Assembly (NCBI RefSeq): GCF_032818155.1
Contig: NZ_CP102590.1
Span: forward strand, 806,001-870,000
From: Niallia taxi
GTDB taxonomy: Bacteria; Bacillota; Bacilli; Bacillales; Cytobacillaceae
Direction: 5' to 3'
Length of the DNA: 64,000 nt
In this document: positions 16,290-24,773 of the stretch, piece after piece
Layout of the letters: each line of letters opens with the position of its first letter
How positions within the stretch are numbered: position 1 is the first letter of the stretch
Made by a program: the position numbers and the translations under genes
Notes under the pieces: model-generated
Told to the model about the DNA's origin: nothing
The model's input: only the letters and a program-made list of their open reading frames with translations
Database searches by the model: none

Positions 16290-17046
16290 TTCCGACATCG
16301 CCTCCAAGTAATGTAACAACTTCCATTATTTTATTGAAGAATTCCCTTCTCGTATCATTTCCTCTTATTAGCTCATTAAAAATCCTTCCATCTTTTATAA
16401 ACAAGATTCTATTGGCATAGCTTGCTGTAAAGGAGTCATGGGTTACCATAAGTATCGTCGAATGAAAATCCTTATTTAGCTTTTCAAATGAATCCAAAAG
16501 TAATCTTGATGATTTCGAATCTAAAGCACCTGTAGGCTCATCGGCTAAAATAAGAGATGGTTCAGTAACTATGGCTCTTGCACTTGCTACTCTTTGCTTT
16601 TGTCCCCCTGACATTTGAAAAGGATACTTATTAAGTATCTCAGTAATATCAAGTTTTTCCGCTACATCCTTAATTAGGATATCTATCTCTTTTAGTCCCC
16701 TATTTTGTATCGTTAAGGCTAAAGCTATATTTTCGTAAGCAGTTAGTGTGTCAAGAAGGTTGAAATCTTGGAATATAAAACCCAATTCATCCCGTCTAAA
16801 TTCTTCCAAAGCTTTTGCCTTAAGTACCGTAATATCTTTGTTATTTATAATAATCTTTCCCGTTGTTACATTATCGATTGTGGAAATACAATTTAAGAGC
16901 GTAGTCTTGCCGCTGCCTGAAGGACCCATTATTCCTAGAAACTCTCCCTCATTTACCTTGAAGCTTATATTGTCAATTGCTTTTGTAATATTGTCTTTAT
17001 TGCCATAATACTTTTCAATCTTTTCAACACTTAATACATTTTGCAT
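16279..17046 (-). CDS. bceA: BceA-type ABC transporter ATPase
   Basis: A 255-aa ATPase of the MacB/LolD/BceA class. Walker A is GPSGSGKTT (41-49), the Q-loop region [21 protein letters not shown], the signature [14 protein letters not shown], and Walker [13 protein letters not shown]. It powers the BceB-type permease at the inner face of the membrane. It is the second gene of the unit 17511-14280. The C-terminal tail (about 230-255, [16 protein letters not shown]) is normal for BceA. AGGGAGG lies 9 nt before the ATG. The class call is firm. Confidence 0.93.
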   Translation of the reverse strand: MQNVLSVEKIEKYYGNKDNITKAIDNISFKVNEGEFLGIMGPSGSGKTTLLNCISTIDNVTTGKIIINNKDITVLKAKALEEFRRDELGFIFQDFNLLDTLTAYENIALALTIQNRGLKEIDILIKDVAEKLDITEILNKYPFQMSGGQKQRVASARAIVTEPSLILADEPTGALDSKSSRLLLDSFEKLNKDFHSTILMVTHDSFTASYANRILFIKDGRIFNELIRGNDTRREFFNKIMEVVTLLGGDVGNVL

Positions 17047-17094
17047 TTTTTTCCTCCCTGAGTTTATATTTTATTAATTCCTTCTTATAAATCT

Positions 17095-17511
17095 CTATTT
17101 TTCGACCTCAAATTCGGCTTTTGTTTCGATAATGTCTGAATCTTTTACATAAGTAGTGACACTGTAATGACCTTCTTCAAGACCCTCTGGAACTTTTAGC
17201 TTGGCTGAGAAATATTTCGCTTTGTTAACAATAACTTCTTCCTCGACTAAAATCCTGTTCTCTTTTGAAATTTCTCCTTTATACCATATAACTTGCGCTT
17301 CTTTAATCCAGAATCGGTTTCTCTTTGCAGAAAAATAAATCGTATCCTCTGGTGCAAACGTAGTCGTTACCTCTAAAGGTTTCCCCTTGTCATCGACAGT
17401 TTCTGACAAAACTCCATCTACAATTTTGGGTTCAGTAATATATTCATACCCAAAGAAAACTCCCATACCTAAAAGAAATACTGCTAATATTGTAATTAAT
17501 GCTTTTTTCAA
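17095..17511 (-). CDS. Exported or membrane-anchored beta-rich protein of the BceAB-like operon
   Basis: A 138-aa protein with an N-terminal hydrophobic helix (ALITILAVFLLGMGVFFGYEYI, about 4-25) and no lipobox, so it is a signal anchor or secreted. The remainder alternates strands and reads like an Ig-type sandwich: TFAPEDTIYFSAK..., AKYFSAKLKVPEGLEEGHYSVTTYV. The TTG start has AGGAGG 8 nt upstream. It is the first gene of the transporter transcript, before the ATPase. Some Bce-like loci carry a small exported third protein (YxeA beside YxdLM), but this one does not show the YxeA pattern, so it may be a different accessory. No function is assigned. Confidence 0.7.
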   Translation of the reverse strand: MKKALITILAVFLLGMGVFFGYEYITEPKIVDGVLSETVDDKGKPLEVTTTFAPEDTIYFSAKRNRFWIKEAQVIWYKGEISKENRILVEEEVIVNKAKYFSAKLKVPEGLEEGHYSVTTYVKDSDIIETKAEFEVEK

Positions 17512-17594
17512 TTCTATTTCCTCCTGAAATTATTACTTACATGCATCTTATCAGTAGAAAATAGGAAGACATATTTGTTTATATTTTATTAAAG

Positions 17595-17613
17595 TTACAT
17601 TTTTGCAATGTAA
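17595..17613. promoter_or_regulatory. Candidate response-regulator operator before the transporter operon
   Basis: TTACATT and AATGTAA are perfect 7-bp arms with a 5-nt centre, about 85 nt upstream of the 17511 start. BceR-type regulators bind inverted TnACA/TGTAA half-sites, so this is the best candidate site, although the half-site spacing is longer than the textbook N4. Confidence 0.5.
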
Positions 17614-17745
17614 TAGTGAAACTTCTATATGTGGGGGCTCATCCCACTGATTGTTAGTGAAAGCAACGCCCATTTAGACAGTTGGTTCTCACAACTATGC
17701 TAGCCTAGGGTAAGAGTCTTACTGCCCTTTATGCGGGATAACTAA

Positions 17746-17792
17746 AAAACGGGTTTATAACTACTGTAATGTACAATAGCTATAAACCCGTT
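17746..17792 (-). terminator. Hairpin after the histidine kinase gene
   Basis: AACGGGTTTATA and TATAAACCCGTT pair perfectly around about 20 nt (with an inner CTA/TAG continuation), 14 nt after the kinase stop codon. On the minus strand it is followed by TTTTTTAG. It separates the RS unit from the transporter unit. Confidence 0.75.
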
Positions 17793-17805
17793 ATCATAGG
17801 CTGAA

Positions 17806-18819
17806 TTAATGTATTAAGTTAACACTTCCTAAAGGAAAAATTAACTTAACCCTTGTTCCTTCGCCCATTTTTGAAGTTATGATAAGCCCTAGACCAAGCT
17901 GCTCCGCAAGCTTTTTGCACAAGTAAAGTCCCAAGCCAGTAGATTTTCCGAATTCTCGTCCGTTCTCCCCAGTAAATCCTTTTTCAAAAACTCTACTTAT
18001 ATCCTTATCTATAATACCGATGCCGTTATCCTCTATGGTAAGTACGATATTGTTTTCATTTCTATCAGTACTGATTGTTACCCGTCCATCATGTTCCCTG
18101 TTGTATTTAGTAGCATTTCCAATCACTTGGTTTACAATAAATTCTAGCCATTTCGCGTCACTATACACCGTGCCTTCTACAGCTTCAATATCGATAATAA
18201 TACCTTTGCTGATAAAGTCTCTCGAATTTCTTTTGATTACTCTTTTGACAAGGTCAGCTAAAGAGACCTCTTTAATAAGATAATCCTTGCTGACATTATT
18301 ACTTCTTGAATAATATAGAACCTGTTCTATATATTCTTCAATTTTTTTTACTTCCTCCTTAATATTTCGAGTAATGTCGTTTTGATTGTTTTCGATTATT
18401 AATCGAGTTGATGCAATCGGAGTCTTTATCTCATGTACCCACGTTTCTATATATTCCCTATACTCATTTTCCCTATCTCTATAATTATTTACATGCTCAT
18501 GCATGTCTTTATTTGCCCGTCGCAATACATCATATAAAAGCTTTCCTTCTATATTTTCTGGTTTTTTCATAATTTCAGTTAACAAATACTTTTTATCCAA
18601 ATGATCCATAATATGGTTTAACTCGTTATATAAAAGTTTCTGTTTAACATATTCTATCATTATATAAACAAGGATAGGGAAGAACCAAATGCAGAAAGTC
18701 AGGAGAATTACTTTGCTGTTAATATTGATTAGCAGTAAAATGCCACTTATGATGATGTATAATGTAAAATTTATCAGCAGGAATACAGTTCTGTCTTTTA
18801 AATACTCTTTTATACTCAT
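17806..18819 (-). CDS. bceS: BceS-type intramembrane-sensing histidine kinase
   Basis: A 337-aa kinase. Two membrane helices (about 12-32 and 36-56) are joined by only a few residues, so it has no extracellular sensor: the intramembrane-sensing class. The phosphoacceptor is H129 in WVHEIKTPIAS. The catalytic domain has the N-box VNQVIGNATKYN, G1 DNGIGI and G2 GLGLYLCKK. Such kinases respond to flux through their cognate BceAB-type transporter, encoded just downstream. The ATG overlaps the response-regulator stop by 4 nt, so the two are coupled. Confidence 0.92.
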   Translation of the reverse strand: MSIKEYLKDRTVFLLINFTLYIIISGILLLININSKVILLTFCIWFFPILVYIMIEYVKQKLLYNELNHIMDHLDKKYLLTEIMKKPENIEGKLLYDVLRRANKDMHEHVNNYRDRENEYREYIETWVHEIKTPIASTRLIIENNQNDITRNIKEEVKKIEEYIEQVLYYSRSNNVSKDYLIKEVSLADLVKRVIKRNSRDFISKGIIIDIEAVEGTVYSDAKWLEFIVNQVIGNATKYNREHDGRVTISTDRNENNIVLTIEDNGIGIIDKDISRVFEKGFTGENGREFGKSTGLGLYLCKKLAEQLGLGLIITSKMGEGTRVKLIFPLGSVNLIH

Positions 18820-19484
18820 GGAAGTATATATCCTAAACCACGTCTTGTTTCTATATTTTTCTGCATACCTAACCCTTCAAGTTTTTTTCTTAATCTGGCA
18901 ACATTGACAGATAAGTTATTATCATCTACAAACACATCTGCGTTCCACATAAAATCCATTAAATCATCTCTAGACACTATTTTTCCTTTATATTTATATA
19001 AGCAAGTAATTATTTTAATTTCATTTTTAGTCAGCTCTGCCACTTTTCCTTTATATGTTACAGAACCATTGGATAAATTAAGCTTTAAATCATTATAAAT
19101 AAGCGTATCTCGAATGTTTGACCCTTGAACTCTTCTTAATATTGTTTCAATTCTTGCCAAAAGAATTTGCGTATTATATGGTTTCGTAACAAAATCATCA
19201 GCACCTAAATTCATACTCATAAGTTCGTCCATCTCAGTATCCCTGCTCGTAACTACTATTATAGGCACATCGGAAATTTTTCTTATTTCTCTGCAGATAT
19301 AGTATCCGTCATATATAGGCAAGTTAATATCTAGAAGTATTAGATTAGGTTCTTCCTTTAGAGTATCATTAATAATATTTTCAAAATTTATTGGCGCAAC
19401 AGCTTCATAACCATATCTGATTAAAAAGTTTTTAAGCTCCTCTCTTATCTTCTCCGTGTCCTCTATAATAACTATTTTTGACAT
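18816..19484 (-). CDS. bceR: OmpR-family response regulator, BceR type
   Basis: A 222-aa two-domain regulator. The receiver has the acidic pocket E8-D9, phosphorylatable D52 in LLDINLP, the switch threonine in VVTSRD and the lysine in TKPYN. The C-terminal half is a winged helix of the OmpR class ending NVARLRKKLEGLG...ETRRGLGYIL. Phosphorylated by the adjacent kinase, it should activate the transporter operon through a dyad such as 17595-17613. First gene of the RS unit. Confidence 0.93.
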   Translation of the reverse strand: MSKIVIIEDTEKIREELKNFLIRYGYEAVAPINFENIINDTLKEEPNLILLDINLPIYDGYYICREIRKISDVPIIVVTSRDTEMDELMSMNLGADDFVTKPYNTQILLARIETILRRVQGSNIRDTLIYNDLKLNLSNGSVTYKGKVAELTKNEIKIITCLYKYKGKIVSRDDLMDFMWNADVFVDDNNLSVNVARLRKKLEGLGMQKNIETRRGLGYILP

Positions 19485-19684
19485 AGGTTCACTTCCTTTG
19501 TAGTATTTGTGCGTACCTAATTGCTATTTCATAAGAAATTAATTATTCAAGGAGATTCAATAGCTATCATTGGTATATGCTCAGTCAAGAATATTCTTCA
19601 ACAGTAGGATTCATTAAACTTATACCATGATTAGTAATTTATAACAAACATATATATTTTTTTTATTGGAAATTTGGCCATAAA

Positions 19685-19732
19685 AAAGGCACCTCCAATT
19701 GTTAGAGCTTCGTCTAACAATTGGGGTGCACT
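19685..19732 (-). terminator. Terminator of the hxlR-type gene
   Basis: On the minus strand CACCCCAATTGTTAGA, loop CGAAGC, TCTAACAATTGGAGGTG, then CCTTTTTTAT. A long, nearly perfect stem about 55 nt after the stop codon. Confidence 0.85.
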
Positions 19733-19786
19733 TCACAATTATGTAACTCTTCTCAAATGATTTCCCATTATCTATACAACAAGAAG

Positions 19787-20125
19787 TTAATTATTGCGGT
19801 TTTTTTCTCCCCATTCACATAACTGTTCTAAAACAGGTAATAGCGTTTCTCCTTTATGTGTAAGACTGTATTCCACTTTAGGAGGGATTTGAGGATATTC
19901 TTCTCGTCTAACCATCCCATCTGCTTCCAAATCTTTAAGTTGTGAACTCAATGTTTTATAGGTGATCGTTCCTAATCTTCTTTTCATCTCATTAAAGCGA
20001 ACGGGTTGATTTTCCGAGAGGAGATACAGAATTAGCATTTTCCATTTTCCTCCGACAACTGACAATGTATATCCAAAAGGTGTCTCTCGGATATTACCCT
20101 TTTCATTAAAATCAGCCATACTCAT
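19787..20125 (-). CDS. HxlR-type winged-helix regulator
   Basis: A 112-aa regulator with the class signature FGYTLSVVGGKWKMLILYLL and RFNEMKRRLGTITYKTLSSQLKDLEADGMV. No cysteine is present near the N-terminus, unlike the thiol-sensing YodB/HypR members, so the signal is not obviously redox. The ATG has AAAGGA upstream. It is divergent from the RidA-like gene and shares the dyad at 20158-20175, which points to autoregulation plus control of that neighbour. Confidence 0.88.
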   Translation of the reverse strand: MSMADFNEKGNIRETPFGYTLSVVGGKWKMLILYLLSENQPVRFNEMKRRLGTITYKTLSSQLKDLEADGMVRREEYPQIPPKVEYSLTHKGETLLPVLEQLCEWGEKNRNN

Positions 20126-20157
20126 ATTGACACTATCCTTTCTGGTAGTAGCTATCT

Positions 20158-20175
20158 AAATAGTGCGTACTATTT
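20158..20175. promoter_or_regulatory. HxlR-type operator
   Basis: AAATAGT-GCGT-ACTATTT, perfect 7-bp arms, lies between the divergent hxlR-type and ridA-like genes. The half-site ACTATTT is the form known for YodB/HxlR-class regulators. Confidence 0.75.
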
Positions 20176-20230
20176 ATTTCTTTGTATTCATTTTATACTT
20201 ACCTTACATTGAAATAAAGGAGAGAAAAAA

Positions 20231-20614
20231 ATGACTAATGTTAAAACCTACAATCACGACCTATGGGATCACGGCATTACCCAAGGATACAGCGTCAACG
20301 GTACTATCTACATTTCAGGTCAATTTTCGCACGATAAGGATGGTATGTTTGTTGGCAAGGAGAATATTGAAGCTCAGACTCGACAAACATTTGAGAACCT
20401 CGACCGAGTGTTGGAGGAATTTGGTGTCACTAAGTTCAACCTCGCTTATGTGGAAGTCTTTCTAACAAAACCAAAAGAGCATTCCGAGTCAGTCATCAGT
20501 CTGTTCAAGGAATACCTAGAACAACACAGACCAGCCGGCAGCCTCATCGGAGTAACTTACCTAGCGTTCCCAGAGCAATTAATTGAAGTTAAGGCGGTGG
20601 CACACACTGATTAA
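20231..20614 (+). CDS. RidA/YjgF/YER057c-family protein
   Basis: A 127-aa single-domain protein of the Rid superfamily, with GYSVNGTIYISGQFSHD at the start, the mid-helix TFENLDRVLEEFG and the closing RPAGSLIGVTYLAFPEQLIEVKAVA. Canonical RidA hydrolyses reactive enamine/imine intermediates using an arginine in the R-x-x-V/A region; here the matching position is R-P-A (about residue 102), so activity is plausible. AAGGAGAG precedes the ATG. Composition is slightly more GC-rich than its neighbours. Controlled by the divergent HxlR-type regulator. Confidence 0.85.
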   Translation: MTNVKTYNHDLWDHGITQGYSVNGTIYISGQFSHDKDGMFVGKENIEAQTRQTFENLDRVLEEFGVTKFNLAYVEVFLTKPKEHSESVISLFKEYLEQHRPAGSLIGVTYLAFPEQLIEVKAVAHTD

Positions 20615-20737
20615 GCAAACTATATTTTAATAACAAAGTGATTATGTCAAGCCTACTTAGGTCATATTTAACAAATAAATCTGAAATGAATTTAAATTAA
20701 ATAGGCTATGTTAAAGGTAAAGGTTGATTTAAAATAC

Positions 20738-20785
20738 AAAAGTAAACTGAGCTGGAGAATGTATCTCCAAGCTCAGTTTACTTTT
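20738..20785 (+). terminator. Terminator of the ridA-like gene
   Basis: AAAAGTAAACTGAGCT and its complement, with a second stem GGAGA-ATGTA-TCTCC at the tip, ending in CTTTTACTTT. Very stable and usable in both directions. Confidence 0.9.
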
Positions 20786-20880
20786 ACTTTAAGTACATTA
20801 CTTCACAAAGTTATACTTTATTTCAGTTTTCGTTTTTTACAGGAATGCTTCCAAATTAGTGCCCGAGAGTAAAAAAGTTT
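20786..20880. repeat. Dispersed intergenic repeat, copy 6
   Basis: TTTAAGTACATTACTTCACAAAG, then TTTTTACAGGAATGCTTCC and TTAGTGCCCGAGAG. Shares its first block almost exactly with copies 2 and 4. Confidence 0.6.
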
Positions 20881-20898
20881 ACTGCAAATTCAAAATAA

Positions 20899-20940
20899 AA
20901 AAACACACACTTATTTAGTGGTAAGTGTGTGTTTTTTACT
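20899..20940 (-). terminator. Terminator of the FAD monooxygenase gene
   Basis: AAAAAACACACACTT, loop ATTTAGTGGT, AAGTGTGTGTTTTTT. A/T tails on both sides; nearest gene end is the minus-strand monooxygenase at 20959. Confidence 0.85.
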
Positions 20941-20958
20941 TAATAATAATATGCCAAG

Positions 20959-22110
20959 TTAAACCTTTTCCCAACTAACATTAAGTCCTTCTCCAAAAAA
21001 CGCATAGTCATCAAAATTCTCCATTTGAAGGTTATCTAGTATAGAAGCACTTTTAAACACTTTCTCTGCTCTAGCCTTGCGATCGTACTCATAGAAATAA
21101 AAGGCATCTTCGTGATCAACATGATCTCTAAGCATTTTGGATAAATACAATGCATCTTCTAATCCTAAAGTCGTACCCATCCCAGCATTAGGATCTGCAG
21201 TATGAAGAGCGTCACCTATTAACGCAACTCTTCCGTTTGAGTATTGAGTCATTAAATCAATTCTAAACAACTGCTTAGGTATAAAATCGTCAGTATTTTC
21301 AATCAAATGTTTAATCGGAGCATCCCAATCTTTAAATTGATTTGCTAAATCTACTTTAAAATCTTCAATTGATTTTTCTTCGAAATCCTTTTTAGGAATT
21401 TTTCTTTCTTCATTAACAATAATAGACCATGAAATTTCCTTATCTGTCGGATGGTGTTTTGAAACAAAGAAATTAAAGTTGTCGTGGAAATACATTAATG
21501 ACTGTTCAGAAGTAAAAAATTCCTCATGTTCCCCGAGTTTATTAGTATCCACCATACCATATACAGCCCATTTCCCACTGTACTTTAATGGATAATTTGG
21601 GAAAGGGAATAATATGGACCTTGTTCTAGAACGTACTCCATCAGCTCCAATTAGGACTTTCCCTTTCGTTTCTGTTCCATCCTCGAAGTAAACATTAATA
21701 TAATCTGTTTCTTCTTTAAACGATTTTAATCTTTTTCCAAAGTTGATCTCTATTCCTTCTTGAAGTACTTTTTGATATAGAATGTCTATTAAATGAAAAC
21801 GTGCAATATTAATTAAAGGTGGCATTTCCTCTTCCTCAATATCAACTTCAATTTCTTCGAATAAAGAATTCCCCTCTTTATCCATTACTTTAAAGTCAAT
21901 TAGTTTATGACTGTTTTTCTCAATTGCTTCACCTAACCCTAATTCCTCTAATACTTGTAAGCCGCTTGGGTGGATAACAAAGTGCCCCCCTACTTTTCCA
22001 AATGCAGGTGCTTGTTCATAAATTACACTCTCAATATTTGCCTTTTTTAAGAATAGTGACATGGATAACCCAGCAATGCCTCCACCAACAATTATTACTT
22101 TTTCTCCCAT
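20959..22110 (-). CDS. FAD-dependent aromatic-type monooxygenase
   Basis: A 383-aa single-component flavin hydroxylase of the p-hydroxybenzoate hydroxylase/TetX superfamily. Motifs: IIVGGGIAGLSMSLFL at the N-terminus (dinucleotide fold), VLIGADGVRSRTR (DG motif) near residue 155, and RVALIGDALHTADPNAGMGTTLGLEDA (GD motif) near 285. It would hydroxylate an aromatic or polyketide-like compound with NAD(P)H and O2. TetX-like drug inactivation is possible but not shown. The ATG at 22110 is 10 nt from AAGGA; an earlier GTG is too close to that site. Divergent from a TetR regulator with a clear operator between them. Confidence 0.85.
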   Translation of the reverse strand: MGEKVIIVGGGIAGLSMSLFLKKANIESVIYEQAPAFGKVGGHFVIHPSGLQVLEELGLGEAIEKNSHKLIDFKVMDKEGNSLFEEIEVDIEEEEMPPLINIARFHLIDILYQKVLQEGIEINFGKRLKSFKEETDYINVYFEDGTETKGKVLIGADGVRSRTRSILFPFPNYPLKYSGKWAVYGMVDTNKLGEHEEFFTSEQSLMYFHDNFNFFVSKHHPTDKEISWSIIVNEERKIPKKDFEEKSIEDFKVDLANQFKDWDAPIKHLIENTDDFIPKQLFRIDLMTQYSNGRVALIGDALHTADPNAGMGTTLGLEDALYLSKMLRDHVDHEDAFYFYEYDRKARAEKVFKSASILDNLQMENFDDYAFFGEGLNVSWEKV

Positions 22111-22132
22111 GTAAATCACTTCCTTTTGAATT

Positions 22133-22151
22133 ATTCGGACAAACGTCCGAT
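22133..22151. promoter_or_regulatory. TetR operator, proximal copy
   Basis: TCGGAC-AAAC-GTCCGA is a perfect dyad 25 nt upstream of the monooxygenase start. A second, degenerate copy, ATTCGGATGAATGGTCAAT, lies at 22197-22215, so the repressor probably holds two sites between the divergent genes. Confidence 0.75.
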
Positions 22152-22334
22152 AGAGATTAAAAAAATATAACGATCTCTATATTTAACAATATCACTATTC
22201 GGATGAATGGTCAATTAATTACCTTTGAAACATTATTAAAACGAACAAAACAAGAAAAATATTTAAATTAAAATTCGAATACTTGTGGTTTTCGATTGAT
22301 TTATAATAAACTTAGGATAGATTAAGGAGGAACT

Positions 22335-22925
22335 ATGAGTAGACCAATTGGAAGAAATAGCGAAGATACAAAAAAGTTTATTAAAGAAATAGCAACCAAA
22401 ATTTTTGAGTACAAAGGTTATACAACAACATCTATGGATGATATAAAAAAGGAAACTAATTTAAGTAAAGGAACCATTTACTATCACTTTAAGAATAAAG
22501 AAGATTTATATCTTTACTGTCTAACACAAGCGTCTACTGATTTTGTGAAAAAATGGGACATAATGTCACAAAGTAAGTCAACAGCTGAGCAAAAATTATA
22601 CTCATGGGCTAAATTAAATAGTATGTTACATCAGCCATTAACGAATACTATCCCTGATTATTTAGTTGCAGTAAAAAAAGATGATTCAACTAACGTTATT
22701 AGCTTATTTAAACCTGAATTTGACATCATTAAAACGATTCTAGAGTATGGTAAAGAAACTGGAGAGTTTAAATCAAATTTAGATACTGATAGCGCCTGTG
22801 TTATTCTTTTCAGTTTGATTTCCTCTCTAAGTAATTCTTATATCTATGGATTTAAAACACCAGAGGAACAAAAGAATCTTTATTTGAATGCAATAGATAT
22901 TATTATTCAAGGTTTAAAGGTATGA
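22335..22925 (+). CDS. TetR-family transcriptional regulator
   Basis: A 196-aa regulator with the TetR helix-turn-helix at residues 10-55 (IFEYKGYTTTSMDDIKKETNLSKGTIYYHFKNKEDLYLY). The C-terminal half is a helical ligand domain with the class end SLISSLSNSYIYGF. AAGGAGGAA precedes the ATG closely. It should repress the divergent monooxygenase gene through the dyads at 22133-22215 and respond to the enzyme's substrate or a related toxin. Confidence 0.92.
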   Translation: MSRPIGRNSEDTKKFIKEIATKIFEYKGYTTTSMDDIKKETNLSKGTIYYHFKNKEDLYLYCLTQASTDFVKKWDIMSQSKSTAEQKLYSWAKLNSMLHQPLTNTIPDYLVAVKKDDSTNVISLFKPEFDIIKTILEYGKETGEFKSNLDTDSACVILFSLISSLSNSYIYGFKTPEEQKNLYLNAIDIIIQGLKV

Positions 22926-22943
22926 TAATACCTTTAAACCTTG
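22908..22943. terminator. 15-bp-arm hairpin overlapping the tetR stop
   Basis: CAAGGTTTAAAGGTA, loop TGATAA, TACCTTTAAACCTTG. The stop codon TGA forms the first bases of the loop. It separates the converging tetR and MFS genes. No T-run is present. Confidence 0.65.
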
Positions 22944-23010
22944 ATTGCCTTTACGGCTAAATTAATTAACCTTTGATGTAAGTACGATATTACTTTACCT
23001 TGGTTTTAAT

Positions 23011-24228
23011 TTATTTTATTTTCTCAAATGTTTTGTTTCTGGCTCTTGGCTTATATTTATCAACAACCAATAATGAAAAGTAACAAAGGATTAATATAGC
23101 ACCTGCAATAATATACGGAAGTCCTATACTAACATCATATAAAATTCCTGCTGCTGCAGAACCTAGGATAGTACCTATACTATTATAGGAAGAGTTCAAT
23201 CCAGCAACATATCCTTGGTCTGTTCCTGCTTGCTTAGATAAATATGAACTTGCCGCAGGTCTTAACAAGTCACAAGCAGCAAACACGATTATGGTAACAA
23301 ATATAAGTGACCAATAACTGTTTGCTATGATAATACACATAATAGATAGGCCCGCAACTAATAAACTCAAATATATAACTTTTAACTCCCCTATTTTTTT
23401 CACGAGTAAGTCTAATATTCCAAGCTGAATTATTACTCCAACAACAGCACCAATAGTCATAATTACTGCTATGTCTTTTGGATTGAAATTATATTTTGCA
23501 TCCAGATACAAGCCAAAGACTGTCTCGAAATTAGAGAGAGCAAATCCCAGCACTAATAATACAATTAAAGCATTAAAATATGGAGCTTTAACAGAGCTAA
23601 TGATCATTCTTAATATACCTTGATTAGATGTTGAAATACCATTTTTTACATCCCCATTGTTCACCCTGTTAACTTCCGGTAATACTAACCACGTTATAAG
23701 TGCAGCTATACCTGCACCAATTGCAGCAGCATAAAAAGGCACTCGAGTACCATATTCTGCAAGAAATCCACCAATACCTGGACCAATTAAGAAACCTGTA
23801 GACATTGCTGCAGAAATATAACCAATGCCTTTCGCACGCTCTTGCTCAGTAGTTATATCTGCAATAAAGGCCATAACTGCAGGTGCAACGAAAGCGATAC
23901 CTAATCCTCCTAGGAATCTGGAGATAAATAACCATATTGCAGATGATCCTAATGCAAATATCGCCTCAGAAACTGCAAGTACTACCATTCCAAAAACAAT
24001 GGCCTTCTTTCGTCCATATTGATCTGAAAATCGTCCTGCAAATGGTGAGAAGAATAACTGTGTTACTGCAAAAGCAGCAGTTAAAAATCCAGCGATTGTT
24101 CCGCTAAGCCCTAGCATTTTAATATACTCTGGCATAACAGGTACAACTAAACCGAATGCTGCCATCGCTAAAAACATATTTAACATAAGCAATATCATGG
24201 CACCTTTAGATTTAAAAAGCATTGTCAT
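23011..24228 (-). CDS. Bmr/Blt/NorA-like MFS multidrug exporter
   Basis: A 405-aa, 12-helix drug:H+ antiporter of the DHA1 class. Motif A is GRFSDQYGRKKAIV near residue 65, and motif C is GFLIGPGIGGFLAEYG near residue 145. The family removes lipophilic cations and related drugs from the membrane. GGAGG lies 8 nt before the ATG. Its promoter (24292-24322) has the 19-bp MerR spacer with the GGAGTTACTCC dyad. This places it in the regulon of the MerR 2 gene at 25925, just as Bmr and Blt belong to BmrR and BltR. Transport substrate unknown. Confidence 0.92.
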   Translation of the reverse strand: MTMLFKSKGAMILLMLNMFLAMAAFGLVVPVMPEYIKMLGLSGTIAGFLTAAFAVTQLFFSPFAGRFSDQYGRKKAIVFGMVVLAVSEAIFALGSSAIWLFISRFLGGLGIAFVAPAVMAFIADITTEQERAKGIGYISAAMSTGFLIGPGIGGFLAEYGTRVPFYAAAIGAGIAALITWLVLPEVNRVNNGDVKNGISTSNQGILRMIISSVKAPYFNALIVLLVLGFALSNFETVFGLYLDAKYNFNPKDIAVIMTIGAVVGVIIQLGILDLLVKKIGELKVIYLSLLVAGLSIMCIIIANSYWSLIFVTIIVFAACDLLRPAASSYLSKQAGTDQGYVAGLNSSYNSIGTILGSAAAGILYDVSIGLPYIIAGAILILCYFSLLVVDKYKPRARNKTFEKIK

Positions 24229-24291
24229 ATATAAACCTCCAAAAGTAATTTTTATTTATCATTGATACTTTTACTTTTTATAATAAATATA

Positions 24292-24322
24292 ATCATAAAG
24301 TATGGAGTTACTCCATAGTAAA
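24292..24322 (-). promoter_or_regulatory. MerR-type promoter of the MFS exporter (site 2)
   Basis: On the minus strand -35 TTTACT (24322-24317), 19-bp spacer holding ATGGAGTAACTCCAT (24302-24316 as read on plus: ATGGAGTTACTCCAT), then -10 TATGAT (24297-24292). Same -35, dyad and geometry as site 3. Confidence 0.85.
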
Positions 24323-24439
24323 GCGAAAAATAGATAAAGTTTAAAAAGAAAATCAAAATAGTAAAAGTATCTCACTTGCTTAATTTGATTATTTAATCAA
24401 CCCTTTATTATGCTCACAACATTAATTAGTTTAAAATTT

Positions 24440-24773
24440 TAACTAAAAAAGGCACGACCTTTAAGATCGTACCTGTTAATAAGTGTTTAATATTATATAA
24501 TGTTTATTTATTTTGAAAAGGCTAATTTTACTTTTCATTTCAAAGTTATTTCAGCATCATTTATAGCAGAAGTTACTGACTGCTTCAATTGATGCTGACA
24601 TCTCTTCTGCAGAAAGATTAAATTGCCTCCACTGCAGGTATTATTCACTCAAACGAGTGGATTGTTATATCTAATTGTTCTCATTTTGTTAGTTAAAGGT
24701 TAACCTTGTAAAAAGAGTGTTAAAACTTTCTTTTTCTACGAATTCCAAGATTATACCTTTACTCACCAACGAT
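24440..24773. other. Terminator and unassigned 3' region of the pssA-dedA operon
   Basis: On the minus strand AGGTACGATC-TTAAA-GGTCGTGCCT followed by TTTTTTAG (24445-24475) is a terminator for transcripts coming from dedA. Between it and the dedA stop I see no complete gene. A short minus-strand frame near 24600 reads NLSAEEMSASIEAV, which recalls a chemotaxis-receptor tail, but it is broken by stops. Confidence 0.55.

Noticed and set aside
17620..17740. GC-richer tract with GGGGGCTCATCCCACTGATTGTTAG, considered as a transposon end or small RNA
   Set aside because: No inverted partner, no transposase and no clear promoter-terminator pair; the hairpin at 17746 is explained by the kinase gene end.
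20238..20465. 75-codon plus-strand frame inside the ridA-like gene
   Set aside because: A shadow frame; the RidA frame has the family motifs, start site and length.
24532..24640. Minus-strand frame reading NLSAEEMSASIEAV, like the tail of a chemotaxis receptor
   Set aside because: Only about 20 codons, broken by stops, no neighbouring receptor sequence; kept as a remark, not as a gene.
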